Assembly (NCBI GenBank): GCA_028564705.1
Contig: JAPXFQ010002841.1
Span: forward strand, 1-64,000
Reading direction: 5' to 3'
DNA length: 64,000 bases
Source: Apricaphanius iberus
Lineage: Eukaryota; Chordata; Actinopteri; Cyprinodontiformes; Aphaniidae
Positions 10,977 to 21,782 of the stretch are shown piece by piece. A model generated the notes under the pieces. It did no database searches, was not told where the DNA came from, and saw nothing but the letters and a program-made list of their open reading frames with translations. The translations under genes and the position numbers were made by a program. Numbering within the stretch: the first letter of the stretch is position 1; the number at the start of each line of letters is the position of its first letter.

Positions 10977-11700
10977 CTAATACAAATACGGCCTCTATTA
11001 TCCAACTATATATAGTTGGCAGAGCTCGGCTCACACTGGGAAGAATGGTGTCAGCAAGTCAAGCAGCTGCTTCATAGACCTGGAGATATTGTTATGCATC
11101 ACAGGATAGAGGAATGACCAGCGAAGAATAGAAACTAGACTTGTTTTAGGTAGGCTTTGGTAGTATACCAGTTCATACTGAAAACCACTGTTAATTTTCA
11201 TTATGATATGAACTGTTTCGATACCGCTATAATGGTGAATAGCACAGACAACATCCGGAAAGTTTCATGTGGGGAAGTGCTTCAGCAGGGATCGATTTAA
11301 CGTCAGAGTGAAGCACACAGTGCTGCCCCAGAGGAACTAATTCCAAAAAGAGAAGCTACATCTGTACTTTAGACGTTTATAGGCTATAAAAGGTCAGACA
11401 TGAACAAAACAGCATATCTGTTACATGTGCTATTGCGAGTAACCAGTTGAGGGAGTGTAGAGCTTTATTTGACCATTTGTAAGTACATGGGATCAATGGC
11501 GTCACAACCACTAGGAAACTAAATGCACAATAGCAGTAAATATGGTATCACATACCATCTACAATACTGTTGCTGCCTTTTTTCTGTTGTTATCTGAATA
11601 TTGACCAGCTAATGATCTTCGATGGTCACCATTTAGAGAAACAAAATACACCATAAAACGGCTGAATCTGAAAAAGCCTTTCATTCTGAATTCATAACGT
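10977..11700. other. no feature recognised
   Basis: AT-rich non-coding sequence. I see no convincing ORF or repeat end. Confidence 0.4.
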
Positions 11701-12042
11701 TTGGGACTGCCCACAGAAAGGCAGCAGAAACAAAGCTGTAGCTGTAGCTCCAAGAACTCTGCAGAACACGTTCAGTATTTGTGGAGACAACTCATCAACA
11801 CTCCATTTTTTATTTTATTTTTACCCACGGAAGAGGGGTTGAAGAAGGAATGGTTTGAATTTGTTTTTGGAACACCACCGGGAAAATGCGATGCTCGTTT
11901 AGTGATGGGTTCACTCACTGTGAACAGAGTTACTTCAGAGCTAAGGACCTACCAGCACAGGCTTGCCCCAGAGCTAGATTTTAGACCAATATCTACACTA
12001 AAAGATGGAACACTAGCTCCCAGGCTACTGTACAGTAGGTAA
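11701..12042 (+). pseudogene. THAP-like domain fragment
   Basis: 113-residue open frame. The middle resembles the THAP zinc-finger fold common in fish transposon-derived proteins: a Phe-Leu-Pro turn, then LKKEWFEFVFGT, a Leu-Val strand, and near the end a LKDGT...P segment. The Cys/His zinc ligands are not all present; there is a Cys-Ser-Cys near residue 30 but the later Cys and His are missing. I read it as a degraded THAP domain from a P-element-like transposon or THAP gene. The evidence is motif spacing only; no other THAP exon is visible nearby. Confidence 0.3.
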
Positions 12043-12126
12043 AAGATAAATGGTTAATCCAATGTTTGACTTTTTAAGTTTTGTGTTACAATGCACCATG
12101 ACAATGAAATGTACCACCTCAGCTAA

Positions 12127-12782
12127 AGCCTAGTTTATGCTTCTGCATCTTGACGGAGACGACTTGACGCAACCCCATTATCCGTCAACGCAAGGGCTCT
12201 CCGTCAGCAACGCAAAGACGCATGGAGTAGAGCCCCAATTTTTAACTATCCGTCGACGGAGAGCGTATGCATCTGATTGATCAGTTTCAGTAACAGCCAG
12301 AGATCGCATCACCAGAACGGGGTTCTATAGTTGCTGTAATCAGTAGTTAATGCAGCGTTTGGACACTATATGCTTTATATTAAAAGGACTACTGTAATCT
12401 GATCTGTTCCTTTGGCGATTTTGAACACATGGAGATGTAGGAATACAACAAAAAACGGCTGCTGTGTTTTGTGTCCATGTGTTTCTAGAGTATTCTATAA
12501 TCCGTACTTCTAGTAAAAAGCTTTACATCTTAATCAAAACTTACTTGCTGTTGTTCATTGCTCCTTGAGGAAGAAATGCGTTCACAAGGCTAGAAAAAAA
12601 CGGAAACGGCGCTGTGTGATAGTAGAAAGAGACGACATGAAACTTAGCAGCCCTGGTCGAGCAACGCTGAAAAAACAATAGAGAATGGAGTGGAAGAGCG
12701 GAGTACTATAAACAGAAAACGTATCAGTCAATATGTCTGCGTCTGAGTGCAAATTTGCGGTCGGAGAAGCACAAACTAGGCT
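12127..12782. mobile_element. MITE, Harbinger-like, 656 bp
   Basis: Inverted ends begin AGCCTAGTTTATGCTTCTGC at the left with a close complement at the right (GGAGAAGCACAAACTAGGCT). Both sides are flanked by TAA (12124-12126 and 12783-12785), the TWA-type target of PIF/Harbinger elements. The inside holds CpG-containing GTCGACGG/CCGTCAACG-type words and no transposase, so it is non-autonomous. Confidence 0.75.
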
Positions 12783-12785
12783 TAA

Positions 12786-15224
12786 CACGCTGATATCTGT
12801 GACCACAACTACCCAGAGAAGTAGCTTGTTGAATTATCCTCAAGCCAAGCCTAAGCTTAAAACCACAAAGTGTAATATCAGCAGCTAAATCTCCTGGCCT
12901 AAGGAACTCGGGATGAGCCTACCCACTCGTCAACGGGGACGGCAGTGACTCAATCCGACAGACTGCAGATCAAACAAGAGCGTGTGGTGTAGAGAAGCTT
13001 GTCCAGTGTAGCTCAATGTGGCTCAGTGTGAGGTAATGGCCTCGTCGCCTTGCGGTCCAGTCCGAACTAGACGGTAAACTCCATCTAAGTGTAAATGCCG
13101 GCATGATTTTTGTTTCACAGTACACTTTTCAAGATTTTTGTGAATGGAGATAGTGTAAGGCTTGTGCTGCAGTTAGCAAGCAGAGGACAGCATCTTGCAT
13201 GTCGTTAATCGTGCTGATTCTCATCGCTCACTGCCGCACTCAACTGCAATACATTGAAAATAGTGAAGGGAATTTTTTTTTTCACAAACAGACAAATACA
13301 GTATTCCTTCATACCAGAGAACACAGAAAAAAAATATAAAAACACCACTAAATTGGACGTTCAATTATTTTTGTTCTTCTTTTCTTAGCATTTTCAGTAT
13401 AAATCGTTTTCAACCAAAGTCAAACTGTTCCTCATCTCTTCCCATCCACAGTCTGTATCATTCCATCAAAACAGACAATCTAGAAAGTTCATCCCTGATT
13501 TAACAAGATATGCTTGGATTTTATGCAGCAGCAGATTTGTTATTCTGTTTAGAGTTAGTCTACAGTGATGCTTCAGCAAACAAGGGTATGCATGTTAGCA
13601 TGTTAGAACAGTTGTGTATCTTCTTTAGTAATTATGTTTTGTTAAATTATAAATTTAGCTATTAGTGCCTGTATGTTTGTTTGCATTTAATGTAATCTTA
13701 CTCAATATTCTTAAGAACCACAAGAAAGTAAGAGGGTTTGGGTTTTGCACTATGTTCATGGTGTGAGAAGTTTATATTTCGGCATACAATACAAAAAGTA
13801 TTTTCCAGCTAAATATCACATGCCAATGATGAGTGTTTTTAAATTTCTGACTGGGACTTTGTATCCCTACAAAAACAAGAAGCTTGTCTTGCTAGTTTAA
13901 GTTTCAGTAGTTGTGTGTGCATATTCATTTTTGTGATTAGCAGAAACTGCGCTGTCAGTAAGGTTGAATTTTTTGTATAATCTTTTGAAGCATCATCTGC
14001 AAGCTCCAGCCTTTTTAAAACAATTGCTCTTTATGATGCAGAAAGCCTTTGTCTTTAGGAAGGTCAATGCTCTCTACCTCCCTGTTTCTCTCCCCTCTAC
14101 TATCATCTGCTGAACAACTACAGTTACTTAGATGACAAATTGTTCTTGATGCTTGGTGATGAAAGAAATTGGAGGTAGGAATGGATGGGTTCAGAAGAGA
14201 GGTGAATTGTGAAAACATACAGAAAAATAAGCACTCAAATTGACATTTCTGAAGAAAAAGAGAGAAGAACAAATTATTTAGCAACCAGCTAGTTCTAAAA
14301 TGGTCTTTTTTTCAAAAATATGATGTCTAAAGCTCAGTTGTCGTGTACACCTATCCCTACTTTGGAATTTTACATTATGGATGCAGACGCACATGCTCAC
14401 TGATGATGCTCCATCAGTGCCTGATGGAGACACTGACCTGGAAAGGATGATCTGGCCAGGCACTAAATCCCAAATGAGTTCTCCAAATGATGCGTCTTTT
14501 AGTGTGTTTGAATTTTAGGTCCTTTTATTGCTCTATATGGCTTTTCTCACATGAGGATGCCTGGAAAAAAAAGAGATACATGTAAAATGTCTCTTTAAAA
14601 AAAGAAACACACAAACAAAAAAAAGGAGGAAAAACACATTTTCAAGAGTATACTGTATAACGAAGTTACCCATTTAAACAAGAATAGCAACACCTAGTGA
14701 TAGTTAAAAAGCAATGCATAAAATCCACCAAAGCAAAATACAAAAAAATGCAGTGTAGCAGTGCCACATGCACCAACATTTTTACATACAGGCAACTTAC
14801 TGAGCTTCTAGAAAATGGAAAGGGCTTTTGTGCATGTGCTACAGTTCCTTAAGGACCATTAACTGACTTCATTTGAAGTTATAGGTCAAATAAGTTAGAA
14901 GATCTATGCACTTTACACCAGTCTGGCACATTTGAACCAAGGAACATGTGCCATCTGGTCCTATACAGACATAAAATCTACTGCAATATCTACATTAAAG
15001 TTATCTAATATGTCATCCTCCAAACATAAAATTAAAATTAAAAAAATAAAATAAATAAATACACCACGGCCGGATCACAGACAGTTCTTTTCTCCAACTG
15101 CTTGTCTCAGATGGCCTCATCACCATGGCAATACAACCTCTGTTCACAGAGTTCAGGTCAAAGCTTCCTCACTAGAACCGGGATAGCAAAGCACATAGTT
15201 ATGAAGTCAGAAGAAGAGTTATTA
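12786..15224. other. no gene recognised
   Basis: Non-coding, AT-rich sequence with several A runs (14560-14640 and 15030-15060). A short minus-strand frame at 14278-14463 is open but unrecognised. A short stretch near 15061-15180 may be a repeat edge. Confidence 0.4.
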
Positions 15225-15886
15225 CAATACAATGTTTAATGTAGAAATTAGAGAACCACAGAAGATTGCGTCGTGTAATTCTCAGCAATCCCTCACACTG
15301 AGCAAGCACGAAGCGACAGTGGAAAGTAAAAACTCCCTTTTAACAGGAAGAAACCTACGGCAGAACCAGGCTCAGCACAAGCGGTCATCTGCCGAGACCG
15401 TCTGTGGTTTGGAGAATACAGGACACAGACACAGAACAGAGATACAGAAAGAGCAACAGAACTGATGCAGAAGTTTGTTGCAGGACGTGGAGAACTTTCC
15501 GTTACTGTAATGCCATCTTCGTCAGGGTCATCAAGCAGGGTGGGTCAGGAACACCTACTATTAGAAGAGACTAAGAGAAAGCAGGTTAGTGCTTGAACTG
15601 ACTGCACATCATGCAGTTGGGGAGAAGTAGGAGAGAAAGTAGGGACAGAACCTAATAATGTCCTCCAACAGCCTAGTCTAAAGCAGCATAGCTACTTACA
15701 TTAACCTGTCTCCTAGCTACTAGGAGACCTAGCTACTAACACTCTCTACCTAGCTACTCTACCTCCTCATATCCCTTCCTAGCTTTTGACACTCTACCTG
15801 GCTACTAACATTAACATATCTCTTCCTAGCTACCTGTCTAACCTGTCTCTAACTGACTATTAACATATCTCTAACTGTAAGCTTTG
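15225..15886 (-). other. LINE 3' untranslated region and low-complexity tract
   Basis: The part near 15330-15420 matches the LINE-tail repeat at 45200-45280 (shared CAAGCGGTCATCTGCC). From 15690 to 15840 a degenerate CTAGCTACTAAC-type motif repeats many times. No coding sequence. Confidence 0.55.
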
Positions 15887-17300
15887 TCAAAGAGGTTTCT
15901 GTGGACTACCTGTTAATAAAGAGTTACAGTAATCCAGTCTTGAAGTAATAAAGGCATGGACTAGTTTTTCAGCATCATTCCTGGACAGGATGGTTCTAAT
16001 TTTTGCAATATTCCTAAGGTGAAAAAAGGGAATCCTAGAGACTTCTTTAATGTGAGATCTAAATGACATATCTTGGTCAAAAATAACACCGAGGTTCTTT
16101 GCTTTATTACTGGAGGCTAATTTAATGCCGTCTAGGTGAAGGGGTTGACTAAGTAGTTTATTTTTCAGAGCTTCTGTTCCAAAGACGACAACTTCTGTTT
16201 TATCAGAATTCAGAAGCAAGAAGTTTAGAGTCATCCAAGTTTTTATGTCTCACAGACATGCCTGTAGTCTACCTAACTGATTGGATTCATCAGGATTTAT
16301 GGATAGATATAGCTGTGTATCATCTGCGTAACTATGGAAATTTATCCCAAGCTGCCTAATTATTTTACCAATAGGAAGCATATAAATAGTAAAAAGAATC
16401 GTCCCAAGCACTGAACCCTGTAGTACTCCGCAAGTAACTATTGAGGTTGAGGAAGATTTATCATTTACCTGAACAAACTGAAATCTGTTAGACAAATAGG
16501 ATTTAAACCAACCTAGTGCTGTTCCTATTATACCGACACTTTGAAGCCTTTCTATGAGAATATTGTGATCAACAGTGTCAAAGGCAGCACTGAGATCTAA
16601 CAGGACCAGAATGGTCACCAGTCCATTGTCTGAGGCTATGAGAATATCATTAGTAACCTTCACCAGAGCTGTTTCAGTGCTGTGATGAGCTCTAAAGCCT
16701 GACTGAAACTTCTCAAACAGCTCATTATTGTTTAAATAGTTGCCGGTGTGCAACTATTTTCTCAAGAATTTTAGATAAGAAGGGAAGATTAGATATCGGT
16801 CTATAGTTAATTAAGTCGTTTTGATCAAGAGATGGTTTCTTAAGTAGAGGTTTAATTACAGCTATCTTAAACTCCTGTGGTACATATCCATTGACTAAGG
16901 TTAGATTCATTATATCTAAAATTGGAGCAGCGATAAGAGGGAAAACTTATTTTAAGAGTTTAGTTGGGATTGGGTCTAAATCCCAATCTAAAGTTGAAGG
17001 TTTAGATGAAGCTAATAATTTTTGTACAACAGAAGGTTCGGCTGCATTAAAGCAGTTTAAGCATATATTAGGTTCAACCATTTTTGATGTTGCCTCATTA
17101 ACTAGGGAGGAAGCAAGCATATTGGGAAGGTTCCCAATTATCTTATTTTTTATAGAGTCTATTTTATTTATAAAGAATTGCATGAAGTCATCACTACTAA
17201 GAGCTTGGGGAATGGTTGGCTCGATAGAGCTATGATCCTGTGTGAGTCTGGCAACTGTATTAAAAAGAAACCTAGGATTATTTTTATTCTCCTCGATTAA
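15887..17300 (-). pseudogene. LINE reverse transcriptase, broken
   Basis: Segments in successive frames: linker (17300-16947), YRPISNLPFLSKILEK finger block (16910-16725), palm with LDLSAAFDTVDH, GVLQGSVLG and SYADDTQLY (16753-16250), then NSDKTEVVVFG and LGVIFD blocks to LDYCNSLLTG (16234-15887). The YADD catalytic pair is intact, but frameshifts near 16735 and a TGA near 16240 interrupt it. The thumb end is deleted. YADDTQLY is typical of L2/CR1-group enzymes. Confidence 0.82.
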
Positions 17301-17345
17301 AGATGAATAATATTGCTGATGACGAAATGATCAGACAGGATAGGG

Positions 17346-17925
17346 TTATGTGGAAAGACTTATTTCTTCACAGTCAATGCCATAAGTCAGCACAAGATCT
17401 AAGGTGTGGTGACTGCGATGGGTTGGTCCCTGCACATTTTGATTAAAGCCTATTGAGTCCAAGATAATGTTAAAAGCTGTATTTAGACTATCACTTTCAC
17501 TATCAACATGAATATTGAAGTCTCCGACTATAATGACTTTATCAGTGTTTAAAACTAAGTCAGATAGAAAATCTGCTATCTGATCTAAAAATTGAGAACA
17601 AGGGCCTGGTGGACGATACAAGACCACGAATGGCTTTACTGCTTTGTTATGTGTATGAGGAAGGCTAAAGATTAAATGCTCAAAGGAACTGTAATTATAA
17701 TTTTTTTGGAGATTAATTAGTAAATCTGAATGAAAGATGGTGGCTACACCACCTCCTCGACCAGTACTTCGAGGGACACTAAAGTTTAAGTAGCTAGGGG
17801 GAGTTGACTCATTTATTGTGACATGGTCCTCTTCCTGCAACCATGTCTCTGCAAGGGAGGGAATCTTATGTTTAGTAAACCACATTTAATTGATTTATTT
17901 TTCTGTTCAGTCGGAGTTGTAATTA
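17346..17925 (-). pseudogene. LINE AP-endonuclease domain, frameshifted
   Basis: The entry strand (KCGLLNIR) is seen near 17925-17890 in one frame, then the chain continues in another. Recognised blocks of the exonuclease-endonuclease-phosphatase fold are AETWL, a GRGGGVA segment, the VGDFNIHVD catalytic block and HTLDLVLTYG near the end. In life it nicks target DNA to prime reverse transcription. At least one frameshift and a deletion after the DHF-type terminal motif break it. Confidence 0.75.
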
Positions 17926-18057
17926 TCTTTATGAGATTTTTATACTTTCCTCTAGTAGCATTAACTTTTAATTCATTAGTTTTGGGCAGTGGACGGGAAA
18001 CTGTCTCTATAGGGTAGTGGGTGGCATTCCCTGATCCCTGAGCTGGACTCTGGGTTG

Positions 18058-18777
18058 TCACGGCTTTGGGGAACTAGAGATAACAGTATCAATGTTTCTG
18101 GAAAGAAGCGAAGCTCCGTCCACGGGGGGATGGATGCCGTCTCTACGTAACAGTCCAGGTTTTCCCCAGAAGGGAAAACCTGGACTGTAGCCCACATCGT
18201 TTTCTGGACACCACCTTGACAACCAAAGGTGAAACGACAGCACACGGCTGTACATGTCATCGCTAGTACGATCAGGCAGGGGACCAGAAAAAATTACAGA
18301 GTCAGACATCTTTTTGGCAGCCCTACACACCGAAGCTACGCTAATTTTAGTGACCTCCGATTGCCGTCGCCGGGTGTCATTGCCACCAGCATGGATAACG
18401 ATCCTGCTGTACCGCCGTTTGTCCTTGGCCAAAAGCTTCAGATGGGACCTAATGTCCGCAGCTCTGGCCCCTGGAAGGCATTTGACTGTGGTCTTTCGTG
18501 TCTCTGGAGCCACGTTCCTAACTATGGAGCTGCCAATTATAAGAATCGGCCTCTCCTGCTCGGCGGGTGCGTCGCTGAGCGGGGCGAACCTATTGTTCAG
18601 AGAAAGGGGCTGGAGGTTGGCCGCGGGCTGGGGTCTGGCGCTAAGCTTCCTACGAACCATCACCCAGCTCGCCTCAAATCCCGGCTGCACGGGAGCTGTT
18701 GGAGGACGGCTAAGGGCATATATTTTATAAATCATTGAAGGACTTATCACCAAAGTATACTGAAGATATACTGTCAC
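18058..18777 (-). CDS. L2-like LINE ORF1 with SGNH esterase domain
   Basis: 239 residues without a stop; the start may be truncated. Residues ~30-75 are a basic, Pro-rich linker with NNRFAPLSD. From residue ~78 there is an SGNH-hydrolase (GDSL-esterase-like) domain: GSS at 82-84 (nucleophile Ser), HAGGND at 129-134 (oxyanion Asn), and DGIH at 213-216 (Asp and His). All triad positions are present. In CR1/L2 elements ORF1p is thought to bind RNA or membranes for retrotransposition. Neighbouring ORF2 parts on the same strand are broken, so the open frame here is notable but probably not functional. The final residues overlap the start of the ORF2 region. Confidence 0.7.
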   Translation of the reverse strand: MTVYLQYTLVISPSMIYKIYALSRPPTAPVQPGFEASWVMVRRKLSARPQPAANLQPLSLNNRFAPLSDAPAEQERPILIIGSSIVRNVAPETRKTTVKCLPGARAADIRSHLKLLAKDKRRYSRIVIHAGGNDTRRRQSEVTKISVASVCRAAKKMSDSVIFSGPLPDRTSDDMYSRVLSFHLWLSRWCPENDVGYSPGFPFWGKPGLLRRDGIHPPVDGASLLSRNIDTVISSSPKP

Positions 18778-18779
18778 TC

Positions 18780-19090
18780 TACCAACCCCCCAGATGCCTC
18801 AGGTCCTCCAAATCTAGTCCACTAATAATCCCTAGAATTACCACCATACATGGAGAGTTTGCTTTCTATCTCTATCCGACTCTTATCTGGAAGATAATTC
18901 CACAACACTGCAAAGCTCTTGAAACACTGAGTTTGTTCTCATGTCTTGTCTAGTTAGCAAGATATCTTACAACTGAAATATTTGTCTACAGTTTTGCATG
19001 TCATCCACACAAAAAAACATGCAAAAAAAAACTGTGGCCAAAGTGAAAATCTACATTTTTTCAGTTTCAAGCATCTGCACATGGATGCTG
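18780..19090. other. no feature recognised
   Basis: Short AT-rich spacer between the LINE and a Tc1 fragment. Confidence 0.4.
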
Positions 19091-19091
19091 T

Positions 19092-19345
19092 CAGCCTGTG
19101 TCACTGCTGAGGTGTTACGGAAGACCAAGATGCTTCAAAAGCGGCATCCAGCTCTTCTGCATTGTTTAGTCTCCTGTCTCTCATCTTTCCCTTACAAATG
19201 CCACATAGATTCTGCATGGGATTCAGGTCAGGCCAGTTTGCTGACCAATCTAGCACAGTAATTCCATGGTAATTGAACCAGGTGTTGGTACTTTTGGCAG
19301 TGTGGGAAGGTGCCAAGTCCTCCTGGGAGGGAGGGAAGGAAGGAA
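19092..19345 (-). pseudogene. Tc1-like transposase, C-terminal fragment
   Basis: Minus-strand frame with HTAKSTNTWF, HGITVLDW, a degraded [12 protein letters not shown] block (here WPDLNPMQNLCG) and NNAEELDAAFEASW. These are the last catalytic block and helices of Tc1 transposases. The E of the DDE triad is replaced by Q in this copy. Only the last third of the enzyme is present. A GGAA microsatellite (about 19329-19354) abuts it. Confidence 0.75.
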
Positions 19346-19639
19346 GGAAGGAAGGCTGCATTGCTCTGAGCTTAATAAAATACAGCAGATTGTGTGGTTC
19401 CCCAAATTAACAGACTGTGGAAACCTCAAACTAGACTTCAAGCATATTGGATTGTGCACTTCTCCATTCATCAACCAGACTCTAAAAGTTTCTCCAATCA
19501 AAAATGAGGACTTTGGAACACTTAGCAACAGACCAGCAGCGGCATGACAAGAGGAATACAGTATTTGATGCCCATGTCCGGGGTCTGTCTGTGTGGTGGC
19601 TCTTCATGCGCTAACCCCAGGCTAATTCACTTACATCGT

Positions 19640-20155
19640 AGGGACTAGCAGTTGCCTTACTTCACTAAAGTTTTGAAGTCCTTACATGGGCTCCCAGTAG
19701 CTAATGATAGACTTTAGACATTTGTATTAGTTTAAAATTTACTTAATGGCTTCACACTTAAATACATTAAATGCATGTTGTTGTCTTTGTTGTATTACCC
19801 TTTCAAACCAATCATAGTCTTCTGCTTCCAGTTTACTCTGCATCCCCAGAGTCAGAACCAAAACGGCAAAGCGTCATTCAGCTTTTATGCTCCTCTAATC
19901 TGGAACAAACTTCAAGAAAACTGCTGAAACACGGAGGTCCTTTAACTCAGGTCTAAAACCCATCTACTTAGGGCTGCCTTTGATTAATAATCAATGGAAC
20001 AACATGAATTCTTGTCTGCATTGCAACTTTTTACTATTGTCTTTATATTTGCCACAGTGATATCCTTATTATGTTTATTTTTTTAGTTATTTTTTTATCA
20101 TGTAAAGCACTTTGAACCTCCGTGTTAGTGAAGTGTGTGAAACAATAAACTTGAC
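19640..20155 (+). mobile_element. LINE 3' end fragment
   Basis: Starts with a weak LKSLHGLPV-type block from the end of an L2/Rex1-like ORF2, in shifting frames, then an SGTNF/FNSGLK-like region and a tail with TGTAAAGCACTTTGAA followed by AATAAACTTG. This is the common 3' end of fish LINEs. It is 5' truncated, as most LINE copies are. Confidence 0.65.
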
Positions 20156-20770
20156 TAAAATTCACTAATGTAGCTTTGGATGAAATTATCTAATAGTAAG
20201 TATTTATTCTAATAGAAAATCTCTTTATTGTACCACACTAGTGAAATTCAGTCTTAAAAAAGTGACTGATTCACAACTAGGTGAAATATTAAAAACTGAA
20301 TTAAGAATAAGGGGTGCACTTATCCTACTTTTTCAATACCGATACCAATGCCTGGATTGTGTATCTGTCGATACCCGATAGCGACCCTGTACTATTGTTG
20401 AATGAATAAACTGTATAACTTCCACCTTATACCGTTCCTGAAGAGACCAGATGTAAAATATAAAATATTACCACAAAAATTAAATTTCAAGTGAAAAATT
20501 TATATTTTTTGTGAAATTATTGCAGATTTTCCACATTTTGAGTATCAGTTCATGTTATCAGTTCTTGCTGATTTAAGGTAAAATGCAGCTCTTTTGGCTC
20601 CTAATAGTTAAGGGACTGGCAGTCCATGAGATGAATAATTTATTTAAAAATATATAAATTTTTGGGGCACCTCCTGTTTCCAGGAACTAATTTAATAGCC
20701 AAATATCTATATCAGTCACATAATCTGAAGGAGTGAATTCTTTACCGTCTATTGATCATGAAACCTTGCC

Positions 20771-20773
<3 letters not shown>

Positions 20774-20806
<33 letters not shown>
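20774..20806. repeat. TG microsatellite
   Basis: About 16 TG units within the hAT element. Confidence 0.95.
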
Positions 20807-20807
<1 letters not shown>

Positions 20808-21219
20808 TTGAATCAAAGGGACAACAGTGACTTACAGAATGCAATAGTTTATTTTCAAAAGGAGAAAAAGAAACATTTAATCACTCAAACTAATAAGCAA
20901 CACGCTACTGATCAAACTAAATGAATAACTAAAAATAAAAGAAATAAATGCATAAGAAAACGCAATAAAGATAGAAAACATGAATTCTGATATATGTTCG
21001 GGGAATCTGGATGCTTTAAGAACCCAGGGCTTGATTTGCAGATGCTGGAACGAAAGCTAAAATAGTTTACCAATTATAATTAGTTTAACTAATTTAGCAC
21101 CATTGATTTATGTGTAAACCAATAAAACAATGTAAGGAAAATTAAACATTTTTTGGATCAAGAAATGTTTGTTTAAAATTATCTGGATAAGAAGTCATTT
21201 ATCTGTGGAAAATTACTTC

Positions 21220-21722
21220 TATTTGTATTGATTACGGCAGCAAACAATCTAATTCCAGTATTTTGATACAAAAAGGAGTTTCAAACACGGCTAATAAGAT
21301 TAGTTTCTGTTCTTAATCTTCTCTGAACCGATCTTTATTTGAACACCTGATTGTTCATTCAATGGGCCTGACATGTGGGTTACTCTTAGCTTTAGCTCCC
21401 TGTAACACATGTGGGGCGTTTGAAGTAGCTCAACTACATTTATTAAAAATTAAACAAATAAAGAAAAACTCCTGTTTGATTGAGTAGCTCAGATTGCAAG
21501 ATTTAAAACGACTCTTTTTCAGGAAAGTCTTTTAAAAGCACTGATTAAAACTTCAGGCCGGGAGGACTGTATTACCCAAAAAGATACAGATGAAACTTGA
21601 AAAGTTAATAACAATAAAAAGGGAAAACACCTTTAAAATTAGTTATCCTAACTAATTTGCCTCTGCCCAAACAGACATTGTTAACGATTAAGCTCCGAGT
21701 TGCTCCATGGTCGATAAAGGGG
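21220..21722 (+). repeat. dispersed repeat X, copy A
   Basis: About 500 bp clearly similar to 58480-58975 (same strand) and, from its middle onward, to about 31680-32075 (opposite strand). Shared blocks include CACCTTTAAAATTAGTTATC and GCCTCTGCCCAAACAGA. Class unknown; an LTR or a larger DNA element is possible. Confidence 0.7.
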
Positions 21723-21782
21723 GTCTCCAAAGGCCATTAGCCAGCAGACCAGTATTGGTATCAGTGCATCCCTCTTAAGAAT

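Larger units (their letters stand above)
15225..18777 (-). mobile_element. L2-like LINE, internally deleted
   Basis: Read on the minus strand: ORF1 with an SGNH esterase (18777-18058), endonuclease (about 17925-17346), reverse transcriptase (about 17300-15887), and 3' untranslated sequence. The order and motifs fit the CR1/L2 group. Deletions join the end of the endonuclease directly to the reverse-transcriptase linker near 17310, and cut the reverse transcriptase after an LDYCNSLLTG motif at about 15890. The 5' end is truncated near 18777. This copy cannot transpose on its own. Confidence 0.8.
20309..21774. mobile_element. non-autonomous hAT element with 8-bp target duplication
   Basis: Ends are inverted: left AAGGGGTGCAC, right complement GAGGGATGCAC. 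Both sides carry the same eight bases TTAAGAAT (20301-20308 and 21775-21782), which is the hAT target-site length. No transposase frame. The inside contains a TG microsatellite (20774-20806) and a segment (21220-21722) shared with two other places in the window. Confidence 0.75.

Noticed and set aside
14278..14463. Possible exon with acceptor-like and GTAAAA donor-like borders
   Set aside because: Weak sites and no recognisable protein.
18229..18738. Two plus-strand ORFs of 158-169 codons
   Set aside because: Antisense to the LINE ORF1 esterase domain.
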